64,000 nucleotides of DNA from Mesorhizobium sp. WSM4311 (GTDB lineage: Bacteria > Pseudomonadota > Alphaproteobacteria > Rhizobiales > Rhizobiaceae). The translations under genes and the position numbers were made by a program. Below, piece by piece: positions 8,322 through 17,123 of the stretch. The number at the start of each line of letters is the position of its first letter. The stretch's first letter is position 1. Below the pieces are notes generated by a model that searched no databases, was not told where the DNA came from, and worked only from the letters and a program-made list of their open reading frames with translations. The stretch lies in assembly GCF_002295115.1 (NCBI RefSeq), contig NZ_NSFV01000009.1:186001-250000 (forward strand). The letters run 5' to 3'.

Positions 8322-9089
8322 TCAGAAATTGTCCTTGCGCTTGCGGATCTCGGCGAACACCTCGGCGTCCCCGGCCTTTTCCATGCCGAGATGCTTGCGG
8401 ATCGCCGGATCGTGCCAGCGCAGGAAGGGATTGGTCGACAGTTCCTCGCCGATCGTCGTCGGCAGTGTCGGCTTGTTGTCGACCCGCAGTGCCTCGATCC
8501 TGGCGGCGCGCTCCTTCAAGGCCGAATTGGTCGGGTCGACGGTCAGCGCGAAACGGGCGTTGGCGAGCGTGTATTCATGGCCGCAATAGATCGTCGTCGC
8601 GGCGGGAAGGGCTGCGAGTTTCTTCAGCGAGTCGTACATCACCGGCGGCTTGCATTCGAACAGCCGCCCACAGCCCAGCGCAAACAGCGTGTCGGCGGTG
8701 AACGCCACCTGCGATGCCGGCAGATGATAGGAGACATGGCCGGCGGTATGGCCGGGTGTGGCGATCACCTCGATGCGCTCGTCGCCAAGATGAAGGACGG
8801 AGCCCTCCTCGACGGTTTCGTCGATGCCGGGGATCTTGGCCTTTTCCGCCTCCGGGCCGACGATGCGCAGCTTGAAGCGCTCCTTCAGCGCCAGATTGGC
8901 CTCGACGTGGTCCATATGATGATGCGTGGTCAGGATCATCGTCGGCGTCCAGCCGGTGCGCTTGATCGCGGCCAGGATCGGCGCTTCCTCGGGCGCGTCG
9001 ATGATCGCCGTCTGCCCGCTTTTGGGGTCATGCACCAGCACGCCGAAATTGTCGCTCCGGCACATGAACTGTTCGATTTCGACCGCCAT
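8322..9089 (-). CDS. gloB: Hydroxyacylglutathione hydrolase (glyoxalase II)
   Basis: A 255-aa metallo-beta-lactamase-fold enzyme that hydrolyses S-lactoylglutathione to lactate and glutathione in methylglyoxal detoxification. The binuclear metal motif THHHMDH is at residues 55-61. Further ligands are in TPGHTAGH, FTADTLF and CGHEYT. The C-terminal helical domain carries the glutathione-binding region and ends in RKRKDNF. I chose the ATG at 9089: GGAG lies 9 bp upstream. An in-frame ATG at 9104 is possible but has no better site. The divergent gene at 9231 shares the 141-bp promoter gap. Confidence 0.94.
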   Translation of the reverse strand: MAVEIEQFMCRSDNFGVLVHDPKSGQTAIIDAPEEAPILAAIKRTGWTPTMILTTHHHMDHVEANLALKERFKLRIVGPEAEKAKIPGIDETVEEGSVLHLGDERIEVIATPGHTAGHVSYHLPASQVAFTADTLFALGCGRLFECKPPVMYDSLKKLAALPAATTIYCGHEYTLANARFALTVDPTNSALKERAARIEALRVDNKPTLPTTIGEELSTNPFLRWHDPAIRKHLGMEKAGDAEVFAEIRKRKDNF

Positions 9090-9230
9090 CTCGGCTTTCT
9101 CCATTGTCGCCGCAGACATAGGGCGCCAGCGCGGGAATGTCATCCAGGGATGTCGAGTAACATCTCGTGACGCGGACCTCTTTCGAGGCCTTTTGTTGAA
9201 ACACGCCGATATCGCGGCTACATCCCTCAC

Positions 9231-10019
9231 ATGCATTCCGACATCGTCGACCTTCGCTCCTTCTATTCGACAACGCTTGGCCGGTTCGCCGAGCGTTCGA
9301 TCACCATGGCACTGTCGTCGATATGGGCGGCTGTCCCCAATGAACGGCTGGTCGGGCTCGGCTATACCTTGCCCTGGCTGGAGCGTTTCGGCTCCGATGC
9401 GGAGCGGGTCTTTGCCTTCATGCCGGCGACGCAGGGCGCCGTGGTCTGGCCGGCAACCGGGCCGACGGCGACCGCTTTGGTCTTCGACGAGGAACTGCCG
9501 CTGGTCGATTCTTCCATCGACCGCATGCTGCTCGTCCATTCGCTCGAACATGTCGAAAACCCGCGCGAGACGCTGAACGAGATCTGGCGGGTGCTGTCGC
9601 CCGCGGGGCGCGTCGTCATCGTCGTGCCCAACCGGCGCGGTGTCTGGGCGCGCTTCGAGCACACACCGTTCGGCAATGGCCGCCCGTTCTCGCGCGGGCA
9701 ACTGACGGAACTGCTGCGCGAGGCGAATTTCACGCCGGCCGCCTGGTCGGATGCCCTGTTCTTCCCGCCATCGCGGCGGCGCTTCATGATGCGCTTCCAC
9801 AATGTGCTGGAGCGCGCCGGCCGGCGGCTGTGGCCGATCTTTTCCGGCGTCATCATCGTCGAGGCGCAGAAGCGGCTCTATCAGGGCGTGCCGGTCGCCC
9901 AGCGCGCCTCGCGCCGCGTCTTCGTGCCGGTGCTGTCGCCACACGGCGCGACGCGGCTCGGCCGCCGGGCCGAGGCGACAGGCGGGGCCATGCCGTCTCG
10001 CCAGGTGAAACCTTCGTGA
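9231..10019 (+). CDS. Class I SAM-dependent methyltransferase (type 11-like)
   Basis: A 262-aa protein of the methyltransferase type 11 family. The post-I regions are clear: HSLEHVENPRETLNEIWRVL near residue 102 and the GRVVIVVPNRRG strand. Motif I is degenerate; GLGYTLPWL near residue 43 may take its place. Divergence from gloB is a common arrangement in rhizobia. The substrate is unknown. The C-terminal tail past residue 225 is basic and low in conservation signals. Confidence 0.78.
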   Translation: MHSDIVDLRSFYSTTLGRFAERSITMALSSIWAAVPNERLVGLGYTLPWLERFGSDAERVFAFMPATQGAVVWPATGPTATALVFDEELPLVDSSIDRMLLVHSLEHVENPRETLNEIWRVLSPAGRVVIVVPNRRGVWARFEHTPFGNGRPFSRGQLTELLREANFTPAAWSDALFFPPSRRRFMMRFHNVLERAGRRLWPIFSGVIIVEAQKRLYQGVPVAQRASRRVFVPVLSPHGATRLGRRAEATGGAMPSRQVKPS

Positions 10020-10148
10020 TCATGCTAGAAACGCGCACGGCGCGTCCCTCCTCGACCTATCTGTCGTGGTGAACTCGCTACCTGCCTGATATGCGGATGC
10101 CGTCATCATCCGGTTTCAGCATCGCACCTGAACGCAAGGACCTCTGAC

Positions 10149-11969
10149 ATGGCTGATCAACTTGACAATCAGGCCACCGTTCAGCCGGTCGCTGTCGAGG
10201 CCAGCAGCCTGCGTGATCAGGTTGCGACGATCAGGCGGGCGCTGGTGGTGTCGCCGGTCCGCAAATGGCTGCTGAGGACGTCGGTCGGCATCATGGCCGT
10301 CATCATCGCGACCTCGATCGGCCAGGTCCTGCTCAACCGCTGGAACCAGCCCTTCTACGATGCGCTGGCACGCCGCGACATGGCGGCCTTCGTGCACCAG
10401 CTCCTTGTCTTTGCGATGATCGCCGGCGGGCTGCTGGTGCTCAATATCGGCCAGACCTGGCTCAACCAGATGATCCGGCTGAAGCTGCGCGAGGCGCTGA
10501 CGCTCGACCTGATCGACCAGTGGATGCGGCCGGCACGCGCCTTCCGGCTGGCCAATGCCGGCGCCATCGGCGTCAATCCCGACCAGCGCATGCAGCAGGA
10601 TGCGGCGCATCTGTCCGACCTGTCCACCGATCTCGGCGTCGGGCTCCTGCAGTCGCTCATCCTGCTCGTGTCCTTCGTCGGCGTATTGTGGGAACTGTCT
10701 TCGGGTTTCGTCTTCCACATCAACGACTGGTCGCTGGCCATACCGGGCTACATGGTCTGGGCGGCGTTCCTCTATGCCGGCACAGCCTCCTGGCTGAGCT
10801 GGCTGGTCGGCCGGCCGCTCATCAAACTGAACAGCGACCGCTACACACGAGAGGCGGAGCTGCGCTCCTCGATGGTGCGCGTCAACGAAAATGTCGATGC
10901 CATCGCGCTGTACCATGGCGAGGCCGACGCCAGGCAGCGGCTCGAACTCGACCTCGGCACGGTGCTGGGCGCCATGCGGCGCATCTATACCGCGCAGATC
11001 AACCTGTCCTGGGTGACCGATACCTATGGCTGGATCACCGTCGTGGCGCCGATCCTGGTTGCCTCGCCCGTCTATTTCTCGGGCGACATCAGCTTTGGTG
11101 GGCTGATGATGGCGGTCGGCGCCTTCAACCAGGTCCATTCCTCGTTGCGCTGGTTCATCAACAATATCGGCAGCATCGCCGATTGGCGGGCCACGCTGAT
11201 GCGTGTCGCCGACTTCCGCATCGCGCTCGATGAAACCGATGTGCTGCACGACACCGAAAGGCGCATCACCTTCGATCAGAACGCCAATGGCAGCCTGACG
11301 TTCGAGAAGCTCCAGGTGGCCTCGCCGGAGGGCTGCACAAAACTCTCCGAGCAGCATGTCGAGATCCGCGCCGGCGATCGCGTGATGATCACCGGCGAAC
11401 CCGGCGCCGGCAAGACGCTGTTCTTCCGCGCCATTGCCGGGCTGTGGCCCTGGGGCAGGGGAAAAATCGGCCTGCCGGCCGGAGAACCCCTCATCTTCGT
11501 GCCACGCGTGCCGTATTTGCCGGCCGGCACGTTGCGCGAAGTGCTCAATCACGCCAACGGGCATGCGCCCGCGAGTGACGCCGACATTGTGGCGGTGCTG
11601 GCCGAGGTTGGCCTGGAACGGCTGTCGTCCTCGCTCGACCGCGTCGGGCGCTGGGACCATGAACTGGGCGATGACGAGCAGCGCTTGCTGGGCGTGGCCA
11701 GGCTCGCCTTGCGGCAGCCGAAATGGGTGATCATCGACGAAGCCATGGATGCGTTCGACGGCCCCTCGCTGCGGCGTGTTCTGGCGATGCTGGAAAAGCA
11801 TCTGAAGGGCGCCACGATCATCAACATCGGGCGCGGGCAGCACAATATTCAGTTCTTTCCGCGCGGCCTGACGATCGTCAAGGATTCCGGTGCGCCAGCG
11901 CTGAAGCCCGCCCACGTCAGGGCCGGCGCCATCGATCCGCCGCCGGTCGCGGTCCGCCGCAAGAAGTAG
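10149..11969 (+). CDS. ABC transporter, fused permease/ATPase of SbmA/BacA-like family
   Basis: A 606-aa half-transporter with an N-terminal ABC_membrane_2 (SbmA/BacA-type) domain of about six helices (residues 40-330) and a C-terminal ATPase. Walker A reads GEPGAGKTLFF near residue 417 and Walker B reads WVIIDEAMDAFD near residue 528. The ABC signature is weak (LGDDEQRLLG). Relatives import vitamin B12, bleomycin and antimicrobial peptides; BacA itself is needed by some rhizobia in legume nodules but lacks an ATPase domain, so this is a YddA/Rv1819c-type relative. Substrate is an inference. AAGGA precedes the ATG at 10149. Confidence 0.85.
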   Translation: MADQLDNQATVQPVAVEASSLRDQVATIRRALVVSPVRKWLLRTSVGIMAVIIATSIGQVLLNRWNQPFYDALARRDMAAFVHQLLVFAMIAGGLLVLNIGQTWLNQMIRLKLREALTLDLIDQWMRPARAFRLANAGAIGVNPDQRMQQDAAHLSDLSTDLGVGLLQSLILLVSFVGVLWELSSGFVFHINDWSLAIPGYMVWAAFLYAGTASWLSWLVGRPLIKLNSDRYTREAELRSSMVRVNENVDAIALYHGEADARQRLELDLGTVLGAMRRIYTAQINLSWVTDTYGWITVVAPILVASPVYFSGDISFGGLMMAVGAFNQVHSSLRWFINNIGSIADWRATLMRVADFRIALDETDVLHDTERRITFDQNANGSLTFEKLQVASPEGCTKLSEQHVEIRAGDRVMITGEPGAGKTLFFRAIAGLWPWGRGKIGLPAGEPLIFVPRVPYLPAGTLREVLNHANGHAPASDADIVAVLAEVGLERLSSSLDRVGRWDHELGDDEQRLLGVARLALRQPKWVIIDEAMDAFDGPSLRRVLAMLEKHLKGATIINIGRGQHNIQFFPRGLTIVKDSGAPALKPAHVRAGAIDPPPVAVRRKK

Positions 11970-12056
11970 GGCCGTTTCCCGCACTCTCGCTGCAAGCTTT
12001 ATTTCGCCGCGATCGCGAAGGAAGATTTCCCCGAGAAACAAAACTTGGCGGTGGCG

Positions 12057-12860
12057 ATGCTTGATGCTCTGCGCCTGCTTGCCTGTCTTGCCTGTGTCCA
12101 GCCAACGCCCGTTGCCTCGCCATCGGGTGCGCTGGCTGTCGACGTCGAATTGGTGTTGGCGGTCGATATATCCCTGTCGATGGACGAGAAGGAATTCGCC
12201 CTGCAACGCGCCGGCTATGTCGAGGCGCTGCGCCATCCCGACTTCATCCAGGCCGTCCGGTCCGGCAATACCGGCCGCATCGCGATTGCCTATTTCGAAT
12301 GGGCCGGCACGGTGCGCGACGACGCGGTCATCGACTGGCAGATCATCGATGGCGCGCAAAGCGCCAACAGCTTTGCCGACAAGGTGGCGGCGCGCCCGTT
12401 CCGGAGTTTTCGCGGCACCTCGATTTCCACGGCAATTGCCTTCGGCACGGGGCTGTTCGGCAGGACGAATTTCGCCAGTGAGCGCAGCGTCATCGATATA
12501 TCGGGCGATGGCCCCAACAATATCGGGCCGCCGGTCACCGCGACGCGCGATGCGGCAACCGCAAAAGGCATCGTCATCAACGGCCTGCCGATCCTGATCA
12601 ATCCATCGCCCACCTTCAAGCATCTCGACCAGTACTATGCGCAGTGCGTGACCGGCGGACCCGGCTCTTTCGTGCTGCCCATCTACTCGGCTGCCGAATT
12701 TTCCACAGCCATCCGGCGCAAGCTGATCCTCGAAGTGAGCGGTATTCAGGACAAGGCCAGGATCATCCCCGTCGACGCGGACGCGCCGATCGACTGCCTG
12801 CAAGGCGAACGCGACAGGCGGTTCCTTTCGGATCCGTATTTTCCGGAACTCGACCGGTGA
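12057..12860 (+). CDS. DUF1194 domain-containing exported protein (VWA-like)
   Basis: About 267 aa. A short hydrophobic leader is followed by a VWA-like fold matching DUF1194. The MIDAS-like motif is DISLSMDEKE, with DXSXS near residue 37. The later blocks GTSISTAIAFG and ISGDGPNNIG are characteristic of the family. Function is unknown; periplasmic location is inferred from the leader. The start is uncertain: ATG 12057 is the simplest choice, while in-frame TTG 12045 and GTG 12051 are also possible and none has a strong ribosome-binding site. Confidence 0.78.
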   Translation: MLDALRLLACLACVQPTPVASPSGALAVDVELVLAVDISLSMDEKEFALQRAGYVEALRHPDFIQAVRSGNTGRIAIAYFEWAGTVRDDAVIDWQIIDGAQSANSFADKVAARPFRSFRGTSISTAIAFGTGLFGRTNFASERSVIDISGDGPNNIGPPVTATRDAATAKGIVINGLPILINPSPTFKHLDQYYAQCVTGGPGSFVLPIYSAAEFSTAIRRKLILEVSGIQDKARIIPVDADAPIDCLQGERDRRFLSDPYFPELDR

Positions 12861-12999
12861 AAATGCGCAAGAGCGCCTGTCGCCGGCCGTCGAAGGCGCC
12901 GATTCCATTACCTCGGGCGTAATCGCTTTGTGTCAGGTGTTCCGGCAGATTGCCCTGGCGAGGCCGGTTGGTCGGTCTCGATGCAAAGGGAGTTACGTC

Positions 13000-13320
13000 A
13001 TGACCGCTTACGCCATCGCCCATATGCGCCAAGTCACGATGGGTCCGCAGATCGTCGAGTATCTGCACAGGATCGATGCCACGCTGGAGCCTTTCGGCGG
13101 CCGTTTCCTGGTCCATGGCGGCGATGTGGAGGTGATCGAGAACGATTGGCCGGGCAACCTCATCGTCATCGAATTTCCTGACCGCCAGCATGTGCGCGAG
13201 TGGTATGCTTCGCCCGCCTATCAGGCGATCCTTTCACTGCGCACCGATAATTCGGACTCCGACGTAATCATCGTTGACGGCGTCGAGCATCCGCACAAGG
13301 CTACCGATGTGCTTGGCTGA
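13000..13320 (+). CDS. DUF1330 domain-containing protein
   Basis: A 106-aa ferredoxin-like (dimeric alpha/beta barrel) protein matching DUF1330. Typical blocks are YLHRIDATLEPFGGRFLVHGG and FPDRQHVREWYASPAYQAI. Function is unknown for the family. AAAGGGAG lies 8 bp upstream of the ATG at 13000, which I prefer over the longer open frame from 12928. The TGA stop shares its last base with the ATG of the macro-domain gene (13320), so the two are likely co-translated. Confidence 0.82.
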   Translation: MTAYAIAHMRQVTMGPQIVEYLHRIDATLEPFGGRFLVHGGDVEVIENDWPGNLIVIEFPDRQHVREWYASPAYQAILSLRTDNSDSDVIIVDGVEHPHKATDVLG

Positions 13321-13787
13321 TGGAACTGCCCATGCGGACGATTCGTGGCGATCTGTTGCAACTTGCGCTCGACGGAGAGTTCGACGCGATCCTGCATGGC
13401 TGCAATTGCCAATGCCAGATGGGCAAGGGCATTGCCCTTTCCATCAAGCAGCGGTTTCCAGAGGCCTACGCCGCGGATATCGCGACCGTGAAAGGCGACC
13501 GCTCCAAGCTGGGTACTATCTCGGTTGCCGAGATCCGGCGCGAAGATCGAAATTTCCACGTCATCAATGGCTACACCCAGTTCCATTGGCAGGGCCAGGG
13601 CGTGAAGGCTGACTATGGCGCCATCCGCAGTGTCATGAAGGCGGTCAAGGCTGGATTCGCCGGCCGGAGGATCGGCTATCCCAGGATTGGCGCGGGTCTG
13701 GCGGGAGGCGATTGGGCAACGATTGCTTCAATCATCGATGAGGAGCTTGCGGACGAGAACCACCAGCTGGTCGAATACGCGCCGTAA
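13320..13787 (+). CDS. Macro domain-containing protein (ADP-ribose binding or hydrolysing)
   Basis: A 155-aa protein that is essentially one macro domain. Visible landmarks are RGDLLQLA at the start, DAILHGCNCQCQMGKGIA (the ADP-ribose loop region) and YPRIGAGLAGGDW, the second phosphate-binding loop. Macro domains bind ADP-ribose and some remove it from proteins, nucleic acids or ADP-ribose-1''-phosphate; which applies here is unknown. An alternative start is the ATG at 13332. No ADP-ribosyltransferase toxin or sirtuin lies next to it, so a toxin-antitoxin role is not supported by context. Confidence 0.82.
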   Translation: MELPMRTIRGDLLQLALDGEFDAILHGCNCQCQMGKGIALSIKQRFPEAYAADIATVKGDRSKLGTISVAEIRREDRNFHVINGYTQFHWQGQGVKADYGAIRSVMKAVKAGFAGRRIGYPRIGAGLAGGDWATIASIIDEELADENHQLVEYAP

Positions 13788-13789
13788 CG

Positions 13790-14407
13790 TCAGCTCCGTT
13801 TCAGCAGAAACACCGCCTGCTGGCCAAAGAAGTTCCAGAACCACCAGGGCATGGACAGGCCGATCTTCTGGCCGGCGGCGTCGAGCGCGGTCGCCTTTTC
13901 CACCGTCGCGCCAAGCTCCTCGCACAGGTTGACGAAGTCGCGGATGGTGCAGAAGTGGATATTGGGGGTGTCGTACCAGGAATAGGGCAGGTCCTGCGTC
14001 ACCGGCATGCGGCCCTTGACGAACAGCGACAGACGTACCCGCCAATGGCCGAAATTGGGGAAGGAGACGATCGCCCGGTTGCCGATGCGGAGCAACTCGT
14101 CGAGCACCAGCTTCGGGTTGCGCGTCGCCTGCAAGGTCTGCGACAGGACGACGAAGTCAAAGCCCTTGTCGGGATAGAATTCGAGATCCTTGTCGGCATC
14201 GCCCTGGATGACGGAGAGGCCGCGCGCCACGCATTCGTTGACGCCGCGCTGCGACAGTTCCAGTCCGCGGCCGTCGACCTGCTTGGTGTCCTGCAGCAAT
14301 TCAAGCAGCGAACCGTCGCCCGAACCGACGTCGAGCACGCGGGACTGCGGCGGGATGAGGTTGGCGACGACCTCTAGGTCGACGCGCTGGCTGCCGTTGA
14401 CACTCAT
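13790..14407 (-). CDS. metW: Methionine biosynthesis protein MetW
   Basis: A 205-aa methyltransferase-fold protein matching MetW. Motif I is VLDVGSGDGSLLELL near residue 23; other family blocks are RGLELSQRGVNECVARGLSVIQGDAD and FPNFGHWRVR. MetW works with MetX in homoserine acetylation in several proteobacteria. AAAGGAG lies 8 bp upstream of the ATG at 14407, which therefore outranks the longer open frame. It lies 58 bp after metX on the same strand and should share the SAM-II-controlled transcript. Confidence 0.93.
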   Translation of the reverse strand: MSVNGSQRVDLEVVANLIPPQSRVLDVGSGDGSLLELLQDTKQVDGRGLELSQRGVNECVARGLSVIQGDADKDLEFYPDKGFDFVVLSQTLQATRNPKLVLDELLRIGNRAIVSFPNFGHWRVRLSLFVKGRMPVTQDLPYSWYDTPNIHFCTIRDFVNLCEELGATVEKATALDAAGQKIGLSMPWWFWNFFGQQAVFLLKRS

Positions 14408-14465
14408 GATGTCATCTCCTTTGCGGCGCATGATCCCGATCCTGAAAGGCTGCAACTTTCCGGGG

Positions 14466-15635
14466 TCATGCGCTTAGCCCTCTCGCCCGCGCCGCGGAAC
14501 CGATGAAGCCGTTGATGGCGGCGAACAGTTCCGGCTCGTCGAGCAGGAAGGCATCGTGGCCGCGATCGGTCTCGATCTCGACGAAGGACACCGAGGCGCC
14601 GGCGGCGTTGAGCGCGTGCACGATGGAGCGGCTTTCTTCGGTCGGAAACAGCCAGTCCGATGTGAACGACACCAGGCAAAAGCGGGTCTTGGTTCCGGCA
14701 AAGGCGTCCGCCAGCCTGCCGCCATGGTCGGCGGCGAGGTCGAAATAATCCATCGACCGCGTCATGTAGAGATAGGAATTGGCGTCGAAGCGGTCGACGA
14801 AGGTCATGCCCTGGTGGCGCAGATAGCTTTCGATCTGGAAGTCGGCGTCGAAGCCGAAGGTCAGCGCTTCGCGGTCCTGCAGGTTGCGGCCGAATTTTCG
14901 ATGCAGGGCGGCTTCGGAGAGATAGGTGATGTGGGCGGCCATGCGCGCCACCGCCAGGCCTTTTTCCGGGCGCTTGCCGTGTTCGAAATATTTGCCACCA
15001 TGCCAGTCCGGATCGGCCATGACGGCCTGCCGGCCGACCTCGTGGAAGGCAATGTTCTGCGAGGAATGGCGCGCGCCGGTGGCGATCGGCAGCGCCGAAA
15101 AGACGCGCTCGGGATAGCTCGACGCCCACTCCAGCACCTGCATGCCGCCCATCGAGCCGCCGAGCACGCAGAACAGTTTCTCGATGCCGAAATGGTCGAT
15201 CAGCATCTGCTGCGCACGCACCATGTCGCGGATGGTGATGACGGGCAGGTCAAGCCCATAGGGCTTGCCGGTGGCGGGGTTGGTGGAAGCTGGCCCGGTG
15301 GAGCCCAGGCAGCCGCCGATGACGTTGGAGCAGATGACGAAGAAACGGTTGGTGTCGATGATCCTGCCGGGGCCGATCAGCACTTCCCACCAGCCCGGCT
15401 TGCCGGTCACCGGATTGGTGCTGGCGACATGTTGGTCGCCGGTCAGCGCATGGCAGACGAGGATGGCATTGGAGCGTGCATCGTTCAGCGTGCCGTAGGT
15501 CTGGTAGGCGATCTGGAACGGCGACAGCAGCGTGCCGGCGTCGAGCTTGAGCGGCTTGTCCGCCCCGAAGCGCAACACCGGGCTCGACGGCTGGTCGGCC
15601 TCGTTGTTGGTCTTTCCTGCGCGCAGAGCGGCCAT
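14466..15635 (-). CDS. metXA: Homoserine O-acetyltransferase MetX
   Basis: A 389-aa alpha/beta-hydrolase that acetylates homoserine with acetyl-CoA in the first committed step of methionine synthesis. The nucleophile elbow is GGSMGGMQ near residue 165. The TNPVTGKPGWWE, GSTGPASTNP and TDRGHDAFLLD (catalytic Asp/His region) blocks are present. The ATG at 15635 is preceded by AGGTGAG at 7 bp spacing. The frame is open further upstream only through the riboswitch, which is not coding. metW follows. A SAM-II riboswitch and an intrinsic terminator lie in the leader, so expression should fall when SAM is plentiful. Confidence 0.95.
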   Translation of the reverse strand: MAALRAGKTNNEADQPSSPVLRFGADKPLKLDAGTLLSPFQIAYQTYGTLNDARSNAILVCHALTGDQHVASTNPVTGKPGWWEVLIGPGRIIDTNRFFVICSNVIGGCLGSTGPASTNPATGKPYGLDLPVITIRDMVRAQQMLIDHFGIEKLFCVLGGSMGGMQVLEWASSYPERVFSALPIATGARHSSQNIAFHEVGRQAVMADPDWHGGKYFEHGKRPEKGLAVARMAAHITYLSEAALHRKFGRNLQDREALTFGFDADFQIESYLRHQGMTFVDRFDANSYLYMTRSMDYFDLAADHGGRLADAFAGTKTRFCLVSFTSDWLFPTEESRSIVHALNAAGASVSFVEIETDRGHDAFLLDEPELFAAINGFIGSAARARGLSA

Positions 15636-15710
15636 TCTCGTCTCACCTACTGCATCATATCGGGCGAAAAATCGCCGCCGATGCGTCCGTCCGGCCGGCC
15701 GCGGACAATA

Positions 15711-15741
15711 AAAAACCGGCATTGCCTTCGCAAAGCCGGTT
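15711..15741 (-). terminator. Intrinsic terminator in the metX leader
   Basis: Read on the minus strand, AACCGGC pairs with GCCGGTT, with an inner TTGC/GCAA helix and a GAAG loop, followed by an uninterrupted run of T. It sits 15 bp downstream of the SAM-II aptamer and about 75 bp before the metX start codon. This placement makes it a probable expression platform: premature termination when SAM is bound. An antiterminator partner was not clearly identified. Confidence 0.8.
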
Positions 15742-15756
15742 ACGTCACGCAAACGG

Positions 15757-15810
15757 CCCTTTAGCGAATTGTTTAACGTGGCTGCAAGCCGACCGGCCAA
15801 ATCACCACGG
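15757..15810 (-). ncRNA. SAM-II riboswitch aptamer (metA motif) upstream of metX
   Basis: On the minus strand the element carries CGTGG and CCACG arms (P1) enclosing TGATTTGGCC and GGCTTGCAG, then GTTAAACAATTCGCTAAAGGG. This is the order and wording of the SAM-II (metA) motif described before metA and metX in alphaproteobacteria. The 3' CGCTAAAGGG part forms the pseudoknot with the P1 loop. The aptamer reads toward metX. The 340-bp gap between metX and hisC is otherwise occupied by the downstream terminator, the metX ribosome-binding site and, on the other strand, the hisC promoter region. Confidence 0.93.
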
Positions 15811-15975
15811 AACTGTTGCTGTCCTTCTAGAACTCGCCCGCCCTGCCGTCAATGCCGACATCTGGGCCGACATCTCGGCCGGCATCTGGACCGGCTGCTG
15901 GCACCACTGCCACCTCTCGACATTATCGGCCACGGCTTGTATTTCCGCTGCGGCCTCCGGATCGAGGCATTTTCG

Positions 15976-17100
15976 ATGGATTTTGCAAAAATGAACCAGA
16001 CACCGGATCAGGCACGTCCAACCCCGCGCGCGGGCATCATGGACATTGACGCCTATGTGCCGGGCAAGAGCGCCGCACCCGCCGGTGTCGCCAAGGTCTA
16101 CAAGCTGTCGTCCAACGAGAACCCGCTTGGCCCGTCGCCGAAGGCGATCGAGGCCGCGCGTGAAGTCGCCGCCAGGCTCGACATCTATCCCGACGGCACC
16201 GCCAGACGGCTGCGCGAGGCGATCGCGGAAGTGCATGGCCTCAACGCGCAGAACATCATCTGCTCCAACGGCTCCGACGAGATCCTCGGCCTGCTGGCGC
16301 AGACCTATCTCGCACCCGGCGACGAGGCCATATTCACCGAACACGCCTTCATGGTCTACAAGATCTACATCCAGTCGGCAGGGGCTGCGCCGATCGCGGT
16401 CAAGGAGACCGACGAGCGCGCCGACATCGATGCGATACTGGCGGCCGTCACGCCGCGAACCAAGATCGTGTTTCTCGCCAATCCCAACAATCCGACCGGC
16501 ACCTATGTGCCGTTCCAGGAGGTGCGCCGCCTGCATGCCGGCCTGCCAAAACATGTGCTGCTGGTGCTCGACGCGGCCTATGCCGAATATGTCCGCCGCA
16601 ATGACTATGAAGCCGGCATCGAACTGGTCGGCAGCGCCGAGAATGTGGTCATGACCCGCACCTTCTCCAAGATCGGCCTCGGTGGCGCGCGGATCGGCTG
16701 GATGTATGCGCCCATGCACATCGTCGACGCCATCAACCGCGTGCGCGGTCCCTTCAACGTCAACGCGACGGCGATCGAGGCCGGCATCGCGGCAATCCGC
16801 GACCGCGCCCATGTCGAGCGCAGCGTAGCGCATAACGAGACCTGGCTGACCTGGCTGAGCCAGGAGATGACCGGGCTCGGGCTGCGGGTGACGCCCAGCG
16901 TCGGCAATTTCCTGCTCATTCACTTTCCCGACGATCAAAAGCATTCGGCGGCCGCGGCGGACGACTATCTGACCGGGCGCGGCTATATCCTAAGGCGCGT
17001 TTCCGGCTACGGCTTCCCCAACGCGCTGCGCATGACCGTTGGCACGGAAGAGGCCAATCGCGGCGTTGTCGCCGCGCTCACGACATTCCTGAAAAGCTAG
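15976..17100 (+). CDS. hisC: Histidinol-phosphate/aromatic aminotransferase
   Basis: A 374-aa class I/II PLP aminotransferase. Substrate-family blocks are KLSSNENPLGPSPKA near residue 40, NPNNPTGTY, and the PLP lysine in RTFSKIGLGGARIGW near residue 232. HisC converts imidazole-acetol phosphate and glutamate to histidinol phosphate. The immediate neighbour tyrC suggests that this copy may also, or mainly, serve aromatic amino acid transamination. ATG 15976 has GAGG 8 bp upstream; the frame is open further upstream over the riboswitch region and that part is not coding. tyrC follows after 23 bp. Confidence 0.9.
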   Translation: MDFAKMNQTPDQARPTPRAGIMDIDAYVPGKSAAPAGVAKVYKLSSNENPLGPSPKAIEAAREVAARLDIYPDGTARRLREAIAEVHGLNAQNIICSNGSDEILGLLAQTYLAPGDEAIFTEHAFMVYKIYIQSAGAAPIAVKETDERADIDAILAAVTPRTKIVFLANPNNPTGTYVPFQEVRRLHAGLPKHVLLVLDAAYAEYVRRNDYEAGIELVGSAENVVMTRTFSKIGLGGARIGWMYAPMHIVDAINRVRGPFNVNATAIEAGIAAIRDRAHVERSVAHNETWLTWLSQEMTGLGLRVTPSVGNFLLIHFPDDQKHSAAAADDYLTGRGYILRRVSGYGFPNALRMTVGTEEANRGVVAALTTFLKS

Positions 17101-17123
17101 AACGCCCGAAAAGCAGGAACACC

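Noticed and set aside
10149..11969. True BacA symbiosis protein
   Set aside because: This protein has a full C-terminal ATPase domain with Walker motifs. BacA/SbmA lack one.
10116..12908. 930-codon open frame opposite the SbmA-like and DUF1194 genes
   Set aside because: It is a frame shadow across two well-supported genes and an intergenic gap. The predicted protein has no domain and an odd Gln/Arg/His composition.
13320..13787. Toxin-antitoxin system (DarTG-like) built on the macro domain
   Set aside because: The neighbour is DUF1330, not a DarT-type ADP-ribosyltransferase, and no other toxin-like gene is adjacent.
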